64,000 nucleotides of DNA from Thiomonas delicata (GCF_900088825.1 NZ_LT592171.1:1625186-1689185), one strand, 5' to 3'; counted from the stretch's first letter, positions 51,140-60,150 are shown. Notes: generated by a model not told the origin, from the letters alone. Translations and numbers: made by a program.

Positions 51140-51882
51140 AACGAAAGGTCCGCTTCCATGGCCTTGAGTTCTTGTAGCGGAGGAATAGTTTCAAACATGT
51201 GTGCGTCAAGGAGTTCCCAGACAATACCGCATGTGGGCTTGTGCGCATTCACAACTTCAATGGTGCGCGTAGGCGTAAAGATGACATCAGCCACAGTATC
51301 AAACACCTCTGGATACAGAGTCTCTGTCAGTACCTGGCAGTCGTGAACCACAGCGGCCGAAGGGGTGGCAGTAGTGATCTTGCCAATACGATAAAGCATG
51401 CCCCACTCTGCATCAAAAAAACCATGCCCCTTGCCAAAGCGCACACCAGCCTCATTGATAGCGCCGGTGCCTGTAATCATGCAATCCAGCAGGGGCAATT
51501 GCGTCTTGATATCCGCGAGCGTCATCGGTTTGGCATGACGTTCCATTCCATCCAGCGTCACGGCGTATAACCAGCGATCTTTCGGTATGGTGGCTGGGTC
51601 AATCAGCCAGAAACCACGCCGGATGGAATAGGTGGTCATCAGCACATGTTTGCCGTCCTGTAGTGCGCGGTAACGGAGCAGTTCTAGGCAATTGTCGGGG
51701 GTAATGAATAGGCACTTCGCATTTTGGTAGCATGGGTGTTGGATCAGCCGCTCCGTAGCTTGTTCGCTGCCCTGAAAGTCGGCAATGAACTCGCCAAAAT
51801 CGAAGTGAAAACGACTGTCCGGATAAGCGACCTGACGCAAATCTTGAAAGACGCGCTCACGAACTGAACCTTTGTGATCCAT
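51136..51882 (-). CDS. 5-formyltetrahydrofolate cyclo-ligase paralogue (COG0212)
   Basis: A 248-residue protein of the 5-FCL fold: an N-terminal helix (VRERVFQDLRQVAYPD), a central CLFITPDNCLELLRYRAL, and the ligand-loop region GTGAINEAGVRFGKGHGFFD. Published comparative work on COG0212 ties this paralogue to thiamin metabolism rather than folate repair, and an NMT1-type importer lies just upstream on the same strand. The start is the ATG at 51882; an ATG at 51912 is also in frame. Confidence 0.8.
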   Translation of the reverse strand: MDHKGSVRERVFQDLRQVAYPDSRFHFDFGEFIADFQGSEQATERLIQHPCYQNAKCLFITPDNCLELLRYRALQDGKHVLMTTYSIRRGFWLIDPATIPKDRWLYAVTLDGMERHAKPMTLADIKTQLPLLDCMITGTGAINEAGVRFGKGHGFFDAEWGMLYRIGKITTATPSAAVVHDCQVLTETLYPEVFDTVADVIFTPTRTIEVVNAHKPTCGIVWELLDAHMFETIPPLQELKAMEADLSL

Positions 51883-51987
51883 GATGAACCTCTGTTTATG
51901 AGGTGAATACAAAAACAGCTGATATTAAGCATCAAGTCCGTGCGAACATAAGCGACTGCGCGCTAGTCAGAATGCAGTAATCGCCAG

Positions 51988-52013
51988 CGCAGTCACTATT
52001 CGCAGTCACTATT
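51988..52013. repeat. Tandem 13-bp repeat
   Basis: CGCAGTCACTATT occurs twice back-to-back in the gap between the permease and COG0212 genes. It may be a replication slippage product or a regulatory site. Confidence 0.6.
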
Positions 52014-52106
52014 TCTACTTTCATGCGGCAAGGTCATAAAACTGCTCCGACGCCAACACCCCGAAACTGAATGCACGATTTTGCCGAGCATTTACCGGCA
52101 AATACA

Positions 52107-53645
52107 CTAGAAGCGTCTGAGAAGAATGGACTCGATGGTGAAAACAACTGCGTAGAACATCGTGGCAACCGCGACTGATACAAAGGCAACGGCCCAAATC
52201 ATTCCATAATCGAGCATGCCACGAGACTGGTTCAATAAGTTGCCAAGGCCGACCCCAGTGGCGAGCCATTCTGCAATCATCACTCCCAGGAGTGCGCGCG
52301 GTGCGGCCAGCCGAGCAGCAGCTAAAATATAAGGGGTTGAGAAAGGTATTGCCACCGAAAACAGTTGGCGAAAGGGTCCAGCCCCATAGCTGCGCACGAC
52401 ATCAAACGCAATTTTTGGTACCTGTGCTAGCCCCTCGCTGATGGTGACAAAGGCAGGGAAAAACGTCACCGAGATCGCGATGACAAGCGTGGCCGTCAGG
52501 CCGCGACCAAACAGGAGAACGATGAGCGGCGTCAGGGCAACCAACGGCATGGATTGCGAGACAAGCGCGATTGGCATAAGGCTGCGCACCAATGGTGGCA
52601 TGAGTACGCCCAGTATCGCGAGAATGAACGCGAAAAGTATGCCGACAGCGAGTCCATAGAGGGCATGTGGCATGGTGATCGCAAGCGCGCTAATCAAAGT
52701 TGCCCGTGAATCCCCAGCACCAGAAGCCGTGAACAGGTATTCAAAAACACCGGCTGGCGTCTTTGCGATAATAGGTGATAATCGCGCAAGATCCAATAGG
52801 AGCCACCAGGCTGTAAATGGCAGCAAAACAGTCCCGATCAACTGGAATAAATGCTGCATCCGCGTCTGTAACACCGGCATGTGACTGCGCCCTGTGGCAA
52901 GGGTGGCTGGAGTGGCCCCACGAGTAAACAAGACACCGAGAAGCCAAGCAATGCTGTAGGCGAAGCCAGCCAAGGCAGTGGCGACCAAGCCAATGCCCCA
53001 AAGACGAACGGGGTCTGCGCGCCCCATAGAGCCCAGCAAAAAACTGCCCAGCCCCCACCTTAATCCGCTACCAAACTCGCCCAGGATTGCGCCTAGAACA
53101 GCATTTGGCGCAGCAATTCGCAGTCCAGCCAGCATTGTTGGTAGGCCTGAGCGAAACCGGATTAGGCGCAAAGCTGTCCATGCCCCTCCACCGTAGGCGT
53201 GCACAACGTCTAAAGCTCGCGTATCAGCTTGACGCATGCCAAGTATGGCTGACACAAGGCTCGTGTAGTACACCATTAGGGCGGCAATGACGACGCGTTC
53301 GACCTGAGCATCAAGCACAATAAGGAGCACAGGGACCACAGCGATGGGGGGGACCGTAAAAATTGCAATGTTGATCCCTGCTGTCCATCGCTCGACGAGC
53401 GGCCATCGGATCACGAGCATCGCCACGATCAGTGCTATCGCATTGCCCGCTGCGAAGCCGAGGAATGCAGCCTTGGCTGTCGCCATGACGTGAGGAAGGT
53501 ACTCCGCGCGGTCACTGAAAATCTGTGTCAAGATCGCCGATGGCGCGGGAAGGACCCCATCTGCTACCCAACCATTTTGTCCGGCGAGCTGCCACAAACC
53601 CAGCAGAGTCAGGAGCCCGACAATCGTCGAATAGCGAGACCTCAT
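52107..53645 (-). CDS. ABC transporter permease, two fused BPD_transp_1 domains
   Basis: A 512-residue membrane protein in which two SsuC/ThiX-like permeases are joined. The first half (about 1-245) has an EAA-type loop (YGGGAWTALRLIRFRSGLPT, then AGLRIAAPNAVLG). The second (about 270-512) has YGAGPFRQLFSVAIPFSTP and AARLAAPRALLG. Normally two separate ~250-residue chains dimerise; here one chain should form the whole pore. It overlaps the ATPase gene by 4 nt. Confidence 0.88.
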   Translation of the reverse strand: MRSRYSTIVGLLTLLGLWQLAGQNGWVADGVLPAPSAILTQIFSDRAEYLPHVMATAKAAFLGFAAGNAIALIVAMLVIRWPLVERWTAGINIAIFTVPPIAVVPVLLIVLDAQVERVVIAALMVYYTSLVSAILGMRQADTRALDVVHAYGGGAWTALRLIRFRSGLPTMLAGLRIAAPNAVLGAILGEFGSGLRWGLGSFLLGSMGRADPVRLWGIGLVATALAGFAYSIAWLLGVLFTRGATPATLATGRSHMPVLQTRMQHLFQLIGTVLLPFTAWWLLLDLARLSPIIAKTPAGVFEYLFTASGAGDSRATLISALAITMPHALYGLAVGILFAFILAILGVLMPPLVRSLMPIALVSQSMPLVALTPLIVLLFGRGLTATLVIAISVTFFPAFVTISEGLAQVPKIAFDVVRSYGAGPFRQLFSVAIPFSTPYILAAARLAAPRALLGVMIAEWLATGVGLGNLLNQSRGMLDYGMIWAVAFVSVAVATMFYAVVFTIESILLRRF

Positions 53646-54424
53646 GCTGCTTGAGTACCTTCCAATAGCGTTGCAAGCTCGTCCACCAACGCATGGAATT
53701 CGGGAGCACGCATCAGCGCCCGAGGTCTTGGACGCGGGAATGGCACTGGCAAGATACGCGTAATGCGCCCAGGATGCGACTGCATGACCACGACTTGGTC
53801 GGCTAGGAACACTGCTTCTTCAATGTCGTGCGTCACTAAAACGGCTGTGGCTGGTTGTTCCAACCATATGCGTTGGAGCTCCAGGTTCATACTGCGTCGA
53901 AGGATTTCATCTAGTGCACCAAAGGGCTCATCGAGCAGAAGCAGACTAGGATTGGTTACAAGTGCACGCGCAATTGATGCACGCTGGCGCATACCGCCGG
54001 AAAGCTGGCGGGGAAGTGCGTCTGCGAATGCAGAAAGTCCGACTAGTCTGATCAGACTATCGACGCGGGGCCGCCAATTTGTCGGGCGATGACCTAGTAC
54101 ATCAAATGGCAGTGCGACGTTGCGTCTAACACTACGCCAAGGCAGGAGTGCAGGATCCTGAAAGGCTACTCCTAACGCACCCCTGCGGCGCAGCACATCG
54201 GGCATGGATCCCCCGACAAGTACCTTGCCACTATCCCCGCTCTCAAGCCCCGCGATGATCCTCAGCAAAGTGGATTTGCCGCAGCCAGATGGGCCGATGA
54301 GCGCAGTGAACGAACCCTCAGGACAGCTCAGCGAGATGTCTTGCAATGCCCGAACTGCCTTGCCCCCCACGGAGAACGACTTCTCAAGCTGAGAAATCAA
54401 GAGCGAAGGGAGCGATGCGGTCAT
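53642..54424 (-). CDS. ABC transporter ATPase (SsuB/TauB/ThiZ type)
   Basis: A 260-residue ATPase with Walker A GPSGCGKSTLL, signature LSGGMRQRASIARAL, Walker B LLLLDEPFGALD and switch VTHDIEEAVFL. It overlaps the binding-protein gene upstream and the permease gene downstream (ATGA), giving a tight SBP-ATPase-permease operon. Confidence 0.93.
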   Translation of the reverse strand: MTASLPSLLISQLEKSFSVGGKAVRALQDISLSCPEGSFTALIGPSGCGKSTLLRIIAGLESGDSGKVLVGGSMPDVLRRRGALGVAFQDPALLPWRSVRRNVALPFDVLGHRPTNWRPRVDSLIRLVGLSAFADALPRQLSGGMRQRASIARALVTNPSLLLLDEPFGALDEILRRSMNLELQRIWLEQPATAVLVTHDIEEAVFLADQVVVMQSHPGRITRILPVPFPRPRPRALMRAPEFHALVDELATLLEGTQAA

Positions 54425-55392
54425 AGCTCAGCGAGGAGAGATGTGTCGAAATACTCTTTCTTCGCCTTGATTCCAATTGCTGCCAGCGCCTTAATGTTCA
54501 TTTCAACACCCTCTGGCGTCATCGCATAGATCCCTTTCGGGCTCTCGATCAGCGGCTTGTCCGCTGTATTCGTAAATACGTCGTTAGCCGTCGTACGCCC
54601 TGTTCCCTTGAACCAAGTCGTCGAAAATTTCGGTGGGTAAAAGCTGGGATCCTTCAGGTTTTCCACCCATCCCTCTCGGCTGGCTCGCAACCAACCTATG
54701 AGTGCAGCTCGCTTTTTTTTCAGTGTGTTTAATGTCACGACAACCGTATCGTTGTAAATCGTAAAACCATAATCATAGAGCAAAAATGACGAGGCTTTAA
54801 GTCCTGCTTGTTCTATTGTGAAAGGAACATCTGTCGTGAAATCAACAGTAGCGTCGACATTTCCCTTGATAAGTGGCGTGGGGTCATATTGATAAGGAAC
54901 GATCTTGACCGATTTTGGATCAATTCTATTCATCCGAAACATCGCCATCACGGACAAGGTGTTGACAGGTGGCACTGCAAGCACTTTACCGACGAGATCT
55001 GCAGGCTTACGGATATTCGACTTAGCCAAACTGACGACACCGAGAGGATTTTTCTGGAATTGCGCACCTATGATGCGAAATGGCGCGCCGTCCTTAGCGA
55101 TAGCCTTGATGGTCGTATCTGGTGTTGTTAGTGCAATGTCTGCTGCGCCGCCGAGCAAGGTGCTCTCAGGTATGACGTCCGGCCCACCCGGTTTGTAATG
55201 CAATACAACCCCCTGCTTTTCGTAAAGATGGTTATCCATAGCCACGAAATATCCGGCAAATTCGGCATCATTGACCCAAGAGGCTTGCATGCTCAAAGTT
55301 GTCAAATCAGCGGCTAGACTGGTCCGCGCGAAAAAGGGTGTAGTCAATGCAGCGAGTGAAGCTTTGAGGACAGTTCGGCGTTCAGGGCACAT
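54421..55392 (-). CDS. NMT1/THI5-like substrate-binding protein (ThiY type)
   Basis: A 323-residue periplasmic binding protein. It begins MCPERRTVLKASLAALTTPF, a probable Tat signal (RRTVLK), then an NMT1/THI5-like domain (SMQASWVNDAEFAGYFVAMD; YKPGGPDV; ADIALTTPDTTIKA; VDATVDFTTD). The start ATG 55392 has GGAG 6 nt upstream. The family imports thiamin pyrimidine precursors or their relatives, and the neighbouring COG0212 gene supports that. No TPP riboswitch was seen upstream. Confidence 0.85.
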   Translation of the reverse strand: MCPERRTVLKASLAALTTPFFARTSLAADLTTLSMQASWVNDAEFAGYFVAMDNHLYEKQGVVLHYKPGGPDVIPESTLLGGAADIALTTPDTTIKAIAKDGAPFRIIGAQFQKNPLGVVSLAKSNIRKPADLVGKVLAVPPVNTLSVMAMFRMNRIDPKSVKIVPYQYDPTPLIKGNVDATVDFTTDVPFTIEQAGLKASSFLLYDYGFTIYNDTVVVTLNTLKKKRAALIGWLRASREGWVENLKDPSFYPPKFSTTWFKGTGRTTANDVFTNTADKPLIESPKGIYAMTPEGVEMNIKALAAIGIKAKKEYFDTSLLAEL

Positions 55393-55465
55393 CGTCAACT
55401 CCAATGGTCAGAATTAGAAAATTGCGGAAATTCACACATTGCGCTTATGCAGTGAGGAGTGAAGT

Positions 55466-55492
55466 GGCCCTATTTGGCTGAGCCTTGGTTGC
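55466..55492 (+). repeat. 27-bp direct repeat, right copy
   Basis: GGCCCTATTTGGCTGAGCCT... differs from 47853-47879 at two positions. Confidence 0.6.
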
Positions 55493-55513
55493 TGAAATGA
55501 ATACATCCATTAA

Positions 55514-55548
55514 TGTAATATGGTGAATTTTTGTATACCATTTTTACA
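55514..55548 (-). promoter_or_regulatory. Probable operator/promoter of the ABC importer operon
   Basis: TGTAATATGGT and its near reverse complement ACCATTTTTACA flank a 12-nt centre. On the minus strand the arm includes an extended -10-like TGGTATACA. A repressor bound here would block transcription of the SBP gene about 120 nt downstream. Confidence 0.45.
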
Positions 55549-55699
55549 ACGATTGTACGCAAGCAATTGTCATGCCAACAGAAATGCGTAAATCGCATGG
55601 CTAGAGAGCTGCCTAACACGTCGCGCCTGTCGTACGATGCACAAAATTGGAGCCTGATTGCGCTGCAATGGGGCTGAACCTACAGCAGGTTTCGGGTGT

Positions 55700-56484
55700 G
55701 ACTCAGGACGAGTCCATCGGATTGGTGAATGCTGCTGAAAGGCCTGATGTGCGACGGCCGTTGGCCAGCAAGCCGTCGTGGCGAATGCGATGCAAGCCGG
55801 CGGGCAGCACATGCAGCAGGAAGCGGCGCATGAACTCGGTGCAGGCCAGCGTCATGACCTTGCGACGCATGCTGCCGCGGGCGCGGTAGTCCTTCCAGCG
55901 GAAGGTCACGCCGCGCGCGTCCATGCTGAGCAATCGGCTGTTGGAGATCGCCACCCGGTGCGTGTAGCGCGACAGGTAGGCCAGCACGGCCGCGGGGCCG
56001 GCGAACGGGCGCTTGGCGTAGACCACCCATTCGGTGCGGCGCAGGGGCGCGAGCCAGTGGGCGAAGGCGCCGGCTTCAGCCAGCGCCGTGAGCTCGCCGA
56101 AGAAGCGCAGTCGCCCGCCCTCGTGCAGGCGCTGGAGTTCTTCGAGGAAGCGCCGCCGAAACAGGCGCGAGAGCACGCGCACGGGCAGGAAGAATCCGGC
56201 TCGGCAGGCGCGCCAGGTACCGTCGGGTGCCAGGCCGCCGCCGGGCACGATGCCGTGCACATGGGGGTGATGCGTCAGCGCCGAGCCCCAGGTGTGCAGC
56301 ACGAGCGTGGCGCCGATCCGAGCACCGAGGTGCTTGGGGTCGGCGGCAATGGTCAGCAGCACTTCGGCGGCGACGTCGAACAGCAAGGCATACACGGCGG
56401 CCTTGTTCTGGTATGCGATCTCGGCGATGGGCGTGGGCGGCGTGAAGACGACGTGGTCGTAATCGACCGGGAGCAGATCGGCCT
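55700..56484 (-). pseudogene. IS91-family transposase fragment
   Basis: An open minus-strand frame of ~260 codons with VDYDHVVFTPPTPIAEIAYQ, the HUH motif in THHPHVHG and the tyrosine region YLSRYTHRVAISN of IS91-type rolling-circle transposases. The N-terminal zinc-binding domain is missing: the frame stops abruptly at ~56484, where a truncated antitoxin gene begins. The C-terminus appears nearly complete. Confidence 0.8.
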
Positions 56485-56487
56485 GGC

Positions 56488-56730
56488 GTGCAGGCCATCA
56501 CATTGTTCGTCAACGGTGAGCCAGAATCGGCGAAGCTGATCCTGCGCGACCTCGTCAACGCTACGGTCGGTTTCGAGGCGCTGGCTGAAGAAATCCACAA
56601 GCCGGCCAAGAGTCTGCACCGGATGCTGTCGCAGTCCGGCAATCCGACCATGAGCAACATCTCGGCAGTTTTTGCGGCCATCAAGCATGCGCTCAAGGTC
56701 GAGGTCCATACAAAGGTGGTGCTGGCCTGA
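56488..56730 (+). pseudogene. HigA/COG3636-type antitoxin, 5' truncated
   Basis: Reads LFVNGEPESAKLILRDLVNA then GFEALAEEIHKPAKSLHRML and GNPTMSNISAVFAAIKHAL, typical of COG3636 antidotes with a lambda-repressor-like HTH. About 25 N-terminal residues are replaced by IS91-derived sequence. No intact toxin gene adjoins it. A GTG at 56488 could still start a short protein. Confidence 0.65.
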
Positions 56731-57376
56731 TTTCAACGCAAGGCTTCACCGACTTTGCTGCGCCGATGGTTGGCGGCCGCACGGTCCGGGAGATTGATTC
56801 TGGTTGCTGATCGTCTGCGATACAACGTATCTCAAGTGAGAGATCGAGGAGATCACCATGGCTGCAAAAACTGGCGGCCGACAATTACCTTGCGCTCAGC
56901 GACAACTGGGAGCCTCGAAAAACCGCCGAGACGCTGGCATGATGTTGCCGGTGTCGAAGGCATGAGGATGTGGAGATGGGCGGGGCGTCAGCACGGCTGT
57001 TGCGTCGTCGTTCATGCATCAATCCCTGAAGTTGGTCGGGTGACAGGACGGGGCAACATGAACACCGCCCGGCGGAGAGTGCCCAGAACTCGTCACCTTT
57101 GACGCAGCGGGTGCTGCAGGCCTACCGCTGGGTCGCGGCCAGCGCGCCGCCTCCGGCTGCCGCCTGACCTGCGCCCGGACCCGCGTCAAGACGGGTTCGC
57201 TGGACGCATACACTCATCCGCTTCGACCGCGACGAGGTCATGGCATGGGCCAAGCGCTGGTTGCAGGAGGCCAAGGATCAGGGCATCAACGCAAAGACCG
57301 ATCCGGACGACCAGCGCAGATCGTTGCAGCAGGCCTTGGCATCGCTGCCCGTCTGACTTCCGCTTCCGGCATCCGA
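56731..57376. other. Interval of decayed sequence
   Basis: No complete gene. ATG 56860 with GAGGAG opens only ~35 codons. A tail of real-looking protein (LIRFDRDEVMAWAKRWLQEA, then PDDQRRSLQQALASLPV-stop) occupies about 57201-57356 on the plus strand, the end of an unidentified gene. Confidence 0.4.
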
Positions 57377-58495
57377 CTACTGATCCGCCAATTCGTAGCC
57401 GGTGCTGCGCCCGCCGCCGGGCGACTTCTTCAGCACGCCCAGTTCCAACAGTTGGGTGATGTCGCGCAGCGCGGTGTCGGGCGAGCACTTGGCGATGGCT
57501 GCCCACTTGCTGCTGGTGAGCTTGCCCTCGAAGCCGTCGAGCAGACGGTTGAGCAGCTTCACCTGCCGCTCGTTCAACGGCGTGCCTGCCCTGCGTTGCC
57601 AGAAACGCGCCTTGACCAGCACGGCATCCAGTGTGGTCTGCGCGCTGGTGACGGCGCGCCCGAGCGTACCGAGGAACCACGACAGCCAGCAGGTGACGTC
57701 GAGCGTGCCTTTCTGCGAGCGCTCCAGCACGTCGTAGTAGTCCTTGCGCTCGCGCTGGATTTGCGCCGACAGGCTGTAGAAGCGTTGCGGGCTACCATCG
57801 GCGCGGGCCAGGAACAGATCGCCCACGGCGCGGGCGATGCGCCCGTTGCCGTCGTCGAAGGGGTGCAGCGTCACGAACCACAGATGCGCCAGCCCGGCCT
57901 TGATGAGCATCGGCTCGCCGGTTTCCTCATTGGCCCACGCGAGGAAGCGCGCCGTCTCGGCGGGCAGCATCTCGGCGGGCGGCGCCTGGAAGTGGACCTT
58001 GCGCCGCCCCACCGGGCCGGAGATGACCTGCATCGGCCCGGCGGCATCGTCGCGCCACTGGCCCACGGTGAGCTTGTTCATGCCCGAATACCCGGTCGGG
58101 AACAGCGCCGCGTGCCAGCCGAACAGGCGCTCGGCGGTCAGCGGGGCGGCGGCGTGGGACGTGGCGTCGAGCACCATCTCGACCACGCCTTCGACGTGCC
58201 GATCGACCGGAGCTACTGCGCCGATGTCCACGCCCAGACGCCGGGCGATGGACGAGCGCACGGATTCGACGTTCAGCACTTCGCCTTCGATTTCGCTGGT
58301 CTTGACTACGTCCTCGGTCAAGGCGGCGAGACTAGCCTGATCGCGCAGCGCCAACCCCACGTCGGCCAGGCGGCCCAGCAGCACGCCTTGGGCGCGGCTG
58401 ACCTCGGTCAGCGGCCCGGCCAGCGCGGACAGGTCGTAGCGCCAGTTGGGCCAGTCGTCGGCTTGCCAGATGTAGTGTTGTTCTCCGCCGTTCAT
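57377..58495 (-). CDS. fic: Fic family protein (probable AMP-transferase)
   Basis: A 372-residue Fic protein. The active-site motif HPFDDGNGRIAR is intact, and an N-terminal inhibitory-helix motif (TSEIEG in VKTSEIEGEVLN) marks class II Fic proteins. The DUF4172-type N-terminus (YIWQADDWPNWRYD) and a C-terminal winged helix (TALRDITQLLELGVL) are present. Such proteins AMPylate targets, often as toxins restrained by the inhibitory helix. The start ATG 58495 follows an in-frame GTG at 58510. It is divergent from the ATPase gene at 58795. Confidence 0.92.
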   Translation of the reverse strand: MNGGEQHYIWQADDWPNWRYDLSALAGPLTEVSRAQGVLLGRLADVGLALRDQASLAALTEDVVKTSEIEGEVLNVESVRSSIARRLGVDIGAVAPVDRHVEGVVEMVLDATSHAAAPLTAERLFGWHAALFPTGYSGMNKLTVGQWRDDAAGPMQVISGPVGRRKVHFQAPPAEMLPAETARFLAWANEETGEPMLIKAGLAHLWFVTLHPFDDGNGRIARAVGDLFLARADGSPQRFYSLSAQIQRERKDYYDVLERSQKGTLDVTCWLSWFLGTLGRAVTSAQTTLDAVLVKARFWQRRAGTPLNERQVKLLNRLLDGFEGKLTSSKWAAIAKCSPDTALRDITQLLELGVLKKSPGGGRSTGYELADQ

Positions 58496-58533
58496 GCGGA
58501 GATTAAACACCCAATTCGCCGCAAGGGCAAGTC

Positions 58534-58558
58534 ATTCTCCGCGTCATACGCGGCGAAT
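58534..58558. promoter_or_regulatory. Palindrome upstream of fic
   Basis: ATTC-t-CCGCGT-cat-ACGCGG-c-GAAT, 39 bp before the fic start. Related half-sites (ATTCGCCGC, TAATCGCCGC) flank it. Likely operator, possibly for the C-terminal HTH of Fic itself. Confidence 0.45.
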
Positions 58559-58758
58559 GTGGCGGCTAATCGCCGCATCCGGCAGCCCCGGTCGTCGCCT
58601 CAAGATGTTCCTATTTTCTCCGCGCGACGCTTTGAAATCCCGCTTGCTGGGACAAAATCAAGCTTCGATCGACATGCGTGATGCCGGATTGCCGATGCTG
58701 CGCGAGGATGTGTAGCGCGGCTGGATTCTTACCGAGTTTATCCGAACTTATGTATTCT

Positions 58759-58786
58759 TTGTAAATATGGTTTTGTCGTGTAAAAT
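58759..58786 (+). promoter_or_regulatory. Promoter giving a probable leaderless mRNA
   Basis: TTGTAA (58759-58764), a 16-nt spacer and TAAAAT (58781-58786). Transcription would start about 7 nt downstream, at or next to the ATG at 58795, and no Shine-Dalgarno precedes that ATG. Confidence 0.6.
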
Positions 58787-58794
58787 TCTCGCAT

Positions 58795-59985
58795 ATGAAT
58801 CCGATCCACAACCCATTCGCGCCAGGCGCCGGCACGCCTCCGCCAGAGCTTGCCGGTCGAGACGCGGTGCGTGAGACCGTCCGGATCGCGCTGGAGCGCG
58901 TGCGCCTCGGTCACCCAACCAAAAGCGTCATCATGGTCGGCCTGCGCGGCGTCGGCAAGACGGTCTTGCTGGACCGCATGCGGGAAGATGCCGCAGCCAG
59001 CGGGTTCCAATGCGTGAGGATCGAAGCGCCGGAGCAGCGATCATTGCCTGCCATCCTGGCGCCTCAACTGCGCATCGCGTTGCTTCGGCTGTCCCGCAAC
59101 GATCAAGCCAAGGATCTCGCCACACGCGCTCTCAGGGGGTTGGCCGGATTCGCCAGGGCGCTCAAGCTCAAATACCAGGATATCGAAGTCGGCCTGGATT
59201 TCGATCCGGAGCCAGGACTGGCCGATAACGGCGATCTCGAAAATGACCTTCCCGACTTGTTTGAAGCGGTCGGGGTCGCCGCACGTGAGGCTGGCACTGC
59301 CCTCGTGCTGTTCCTGGACGAACTGCAGTATGTGCATGAGGAGCAATTGGCGGCCCTCATCACGGCCTTGCACCGCTGTGCTCAGCGCCGCTTACCCGTG
59401 ACGATGGTTGGCGCTGGTTTGCCACAGCTCCGCGGTCAAATGGGATTGGCCAAGTCCTACGCCGAGCGACTGTTCGATTTCCCGGAAATCGGCCCCCTGC
59501 CCGATGACGCGGCCGAACTCGCGATCACCAAACCTCTGCATGACCAGGGCGTGGTCATCGACGGCGGCGCGCTACACGCCATCGTCGTGGAAACGCACGG
59601 CTACCCTTACTTCATCCAGGAGTGGGGCAAGCAAGCCTGGGATGCGGCTCGCGCATCCCCGATTACCGCAGCCGATGTCGAGGAGGCCTCGAAGATTTCC
59701 CTTGCCGCCCTGGATGAGAGTTTCTTTCGGGTGCGATTCGACCGCCTGACCCCAACGGAGAAACGCTACATGCGTGCCATGGCGGAGCTTGGCCCCGGGC
59801 CACACCGCTCGGGTGACATCGCGGATGTGCTTGGCCGTAACGTCACGTCGCTTGGACCCACGCGCGGTCAGCTCATCGCCAAGGGCATGATCTGGAGCCC
59901 CAATCACGGGGACACGGCGTTCACGGTGCCGTTGTTCGACGCCTTCATGCGCCGCATCATGCCCGGTGCCGATTGGCGAAGCTGA
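58795..59985 (+). CDS. AAA/STAND-like ATPase with C-terminal winged helix
   Basis: A 396-residue ATP-binding protein: Walker A GLRGVGKTVLL (near residue 50), Walker B VLFLDELQYV, a sensor-like MVGAGLPQL, and a C-terminal winged-helix region (LTPTEKRYMRAMAELG; VTSLGPTRGQLIAKGMI). It resembles the archaeal-type AAA_16/AAA_14 ATPases common in mobile elements. No nuclease or other partner is fused or adjacent except the divergent fic gene. Function unknown. Confidence 0.8.
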   Translation: MNPIHNPFAPGAGTPPPELAGRDAVRETVRIALERVRLGHPTKSVIMVGLRGVGKTVLLDRMREDAAASGFQCVRIEAPEQRSLPAILAPQLRIALLRLSRNDQAKDLATRALRGLAGFARALKLKYQDIEVGLDFDPEPGLADNGDLENDLPDLFEAVGVAAREAGTALVLFLDELQYVHEEQLAALITALHRCAQRRLPVTMVGAGLPQLRGQMGLAKSYAERLFDFPEIGPLPDDAAELAITKPLHDQGVVIDGGALHAIVVETHGYPYFIQEWGKQAWDAARASPITAADVEEASKISLAALDESFFRVRFDRLTPTEKRYMRAMAELGPGPHRSGDIADVLGRNVTSLGPTRGQLIAKGMIWSPNHGDTAFTVPLFDAFMRRIMPGADWRS

Positions 59986-60150
59986 GTTTTCAGTCGGCAC
60001 GTCGCCGTGTCCGCGCCGGCGCCATGACGATCCAGGAACCGCATACGCCGCAGACCTGGGTCTGCAAGACCAGCGTCAGGATCGTCATTTTCTTCATCCA
60101 AACGCGCTGTACACGACCCTGTCCGGTTTCGCCGTCGTCATTGGGTTGGC

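Larger units (their letters stand above)
55393..55700. other. Regulatory interval upstream of the ABC operon
   Basis: No gene. It contains the inverted repeat at 55514-55548 and the right copy of the 27-bp repeat (55466-55492). Confidence 0.5.
58496..58794. other. Divergent intergenic region
   Basis: No gene. It holds the palindrome at 58534-58558 near fic and the promoter of the ATPase gene at 58759-58786. Confidence 0.5.

Noticed and set aside
55393..55640. TPP riboswitch upstream of the thiamin-type operon
   Set aside because: The conserved CTGAGA-type core was not found on the relevant strand.
55612..55640. Integron attC-like core near GCCTAACAC
   Set aside because: No matching partner core or attC-like spacing was found.
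59986..60150. Short plus-strand frame from ATG 60024
   Set aside because: Protein-like character changes frame after ~30 codons and no homology is recognised.
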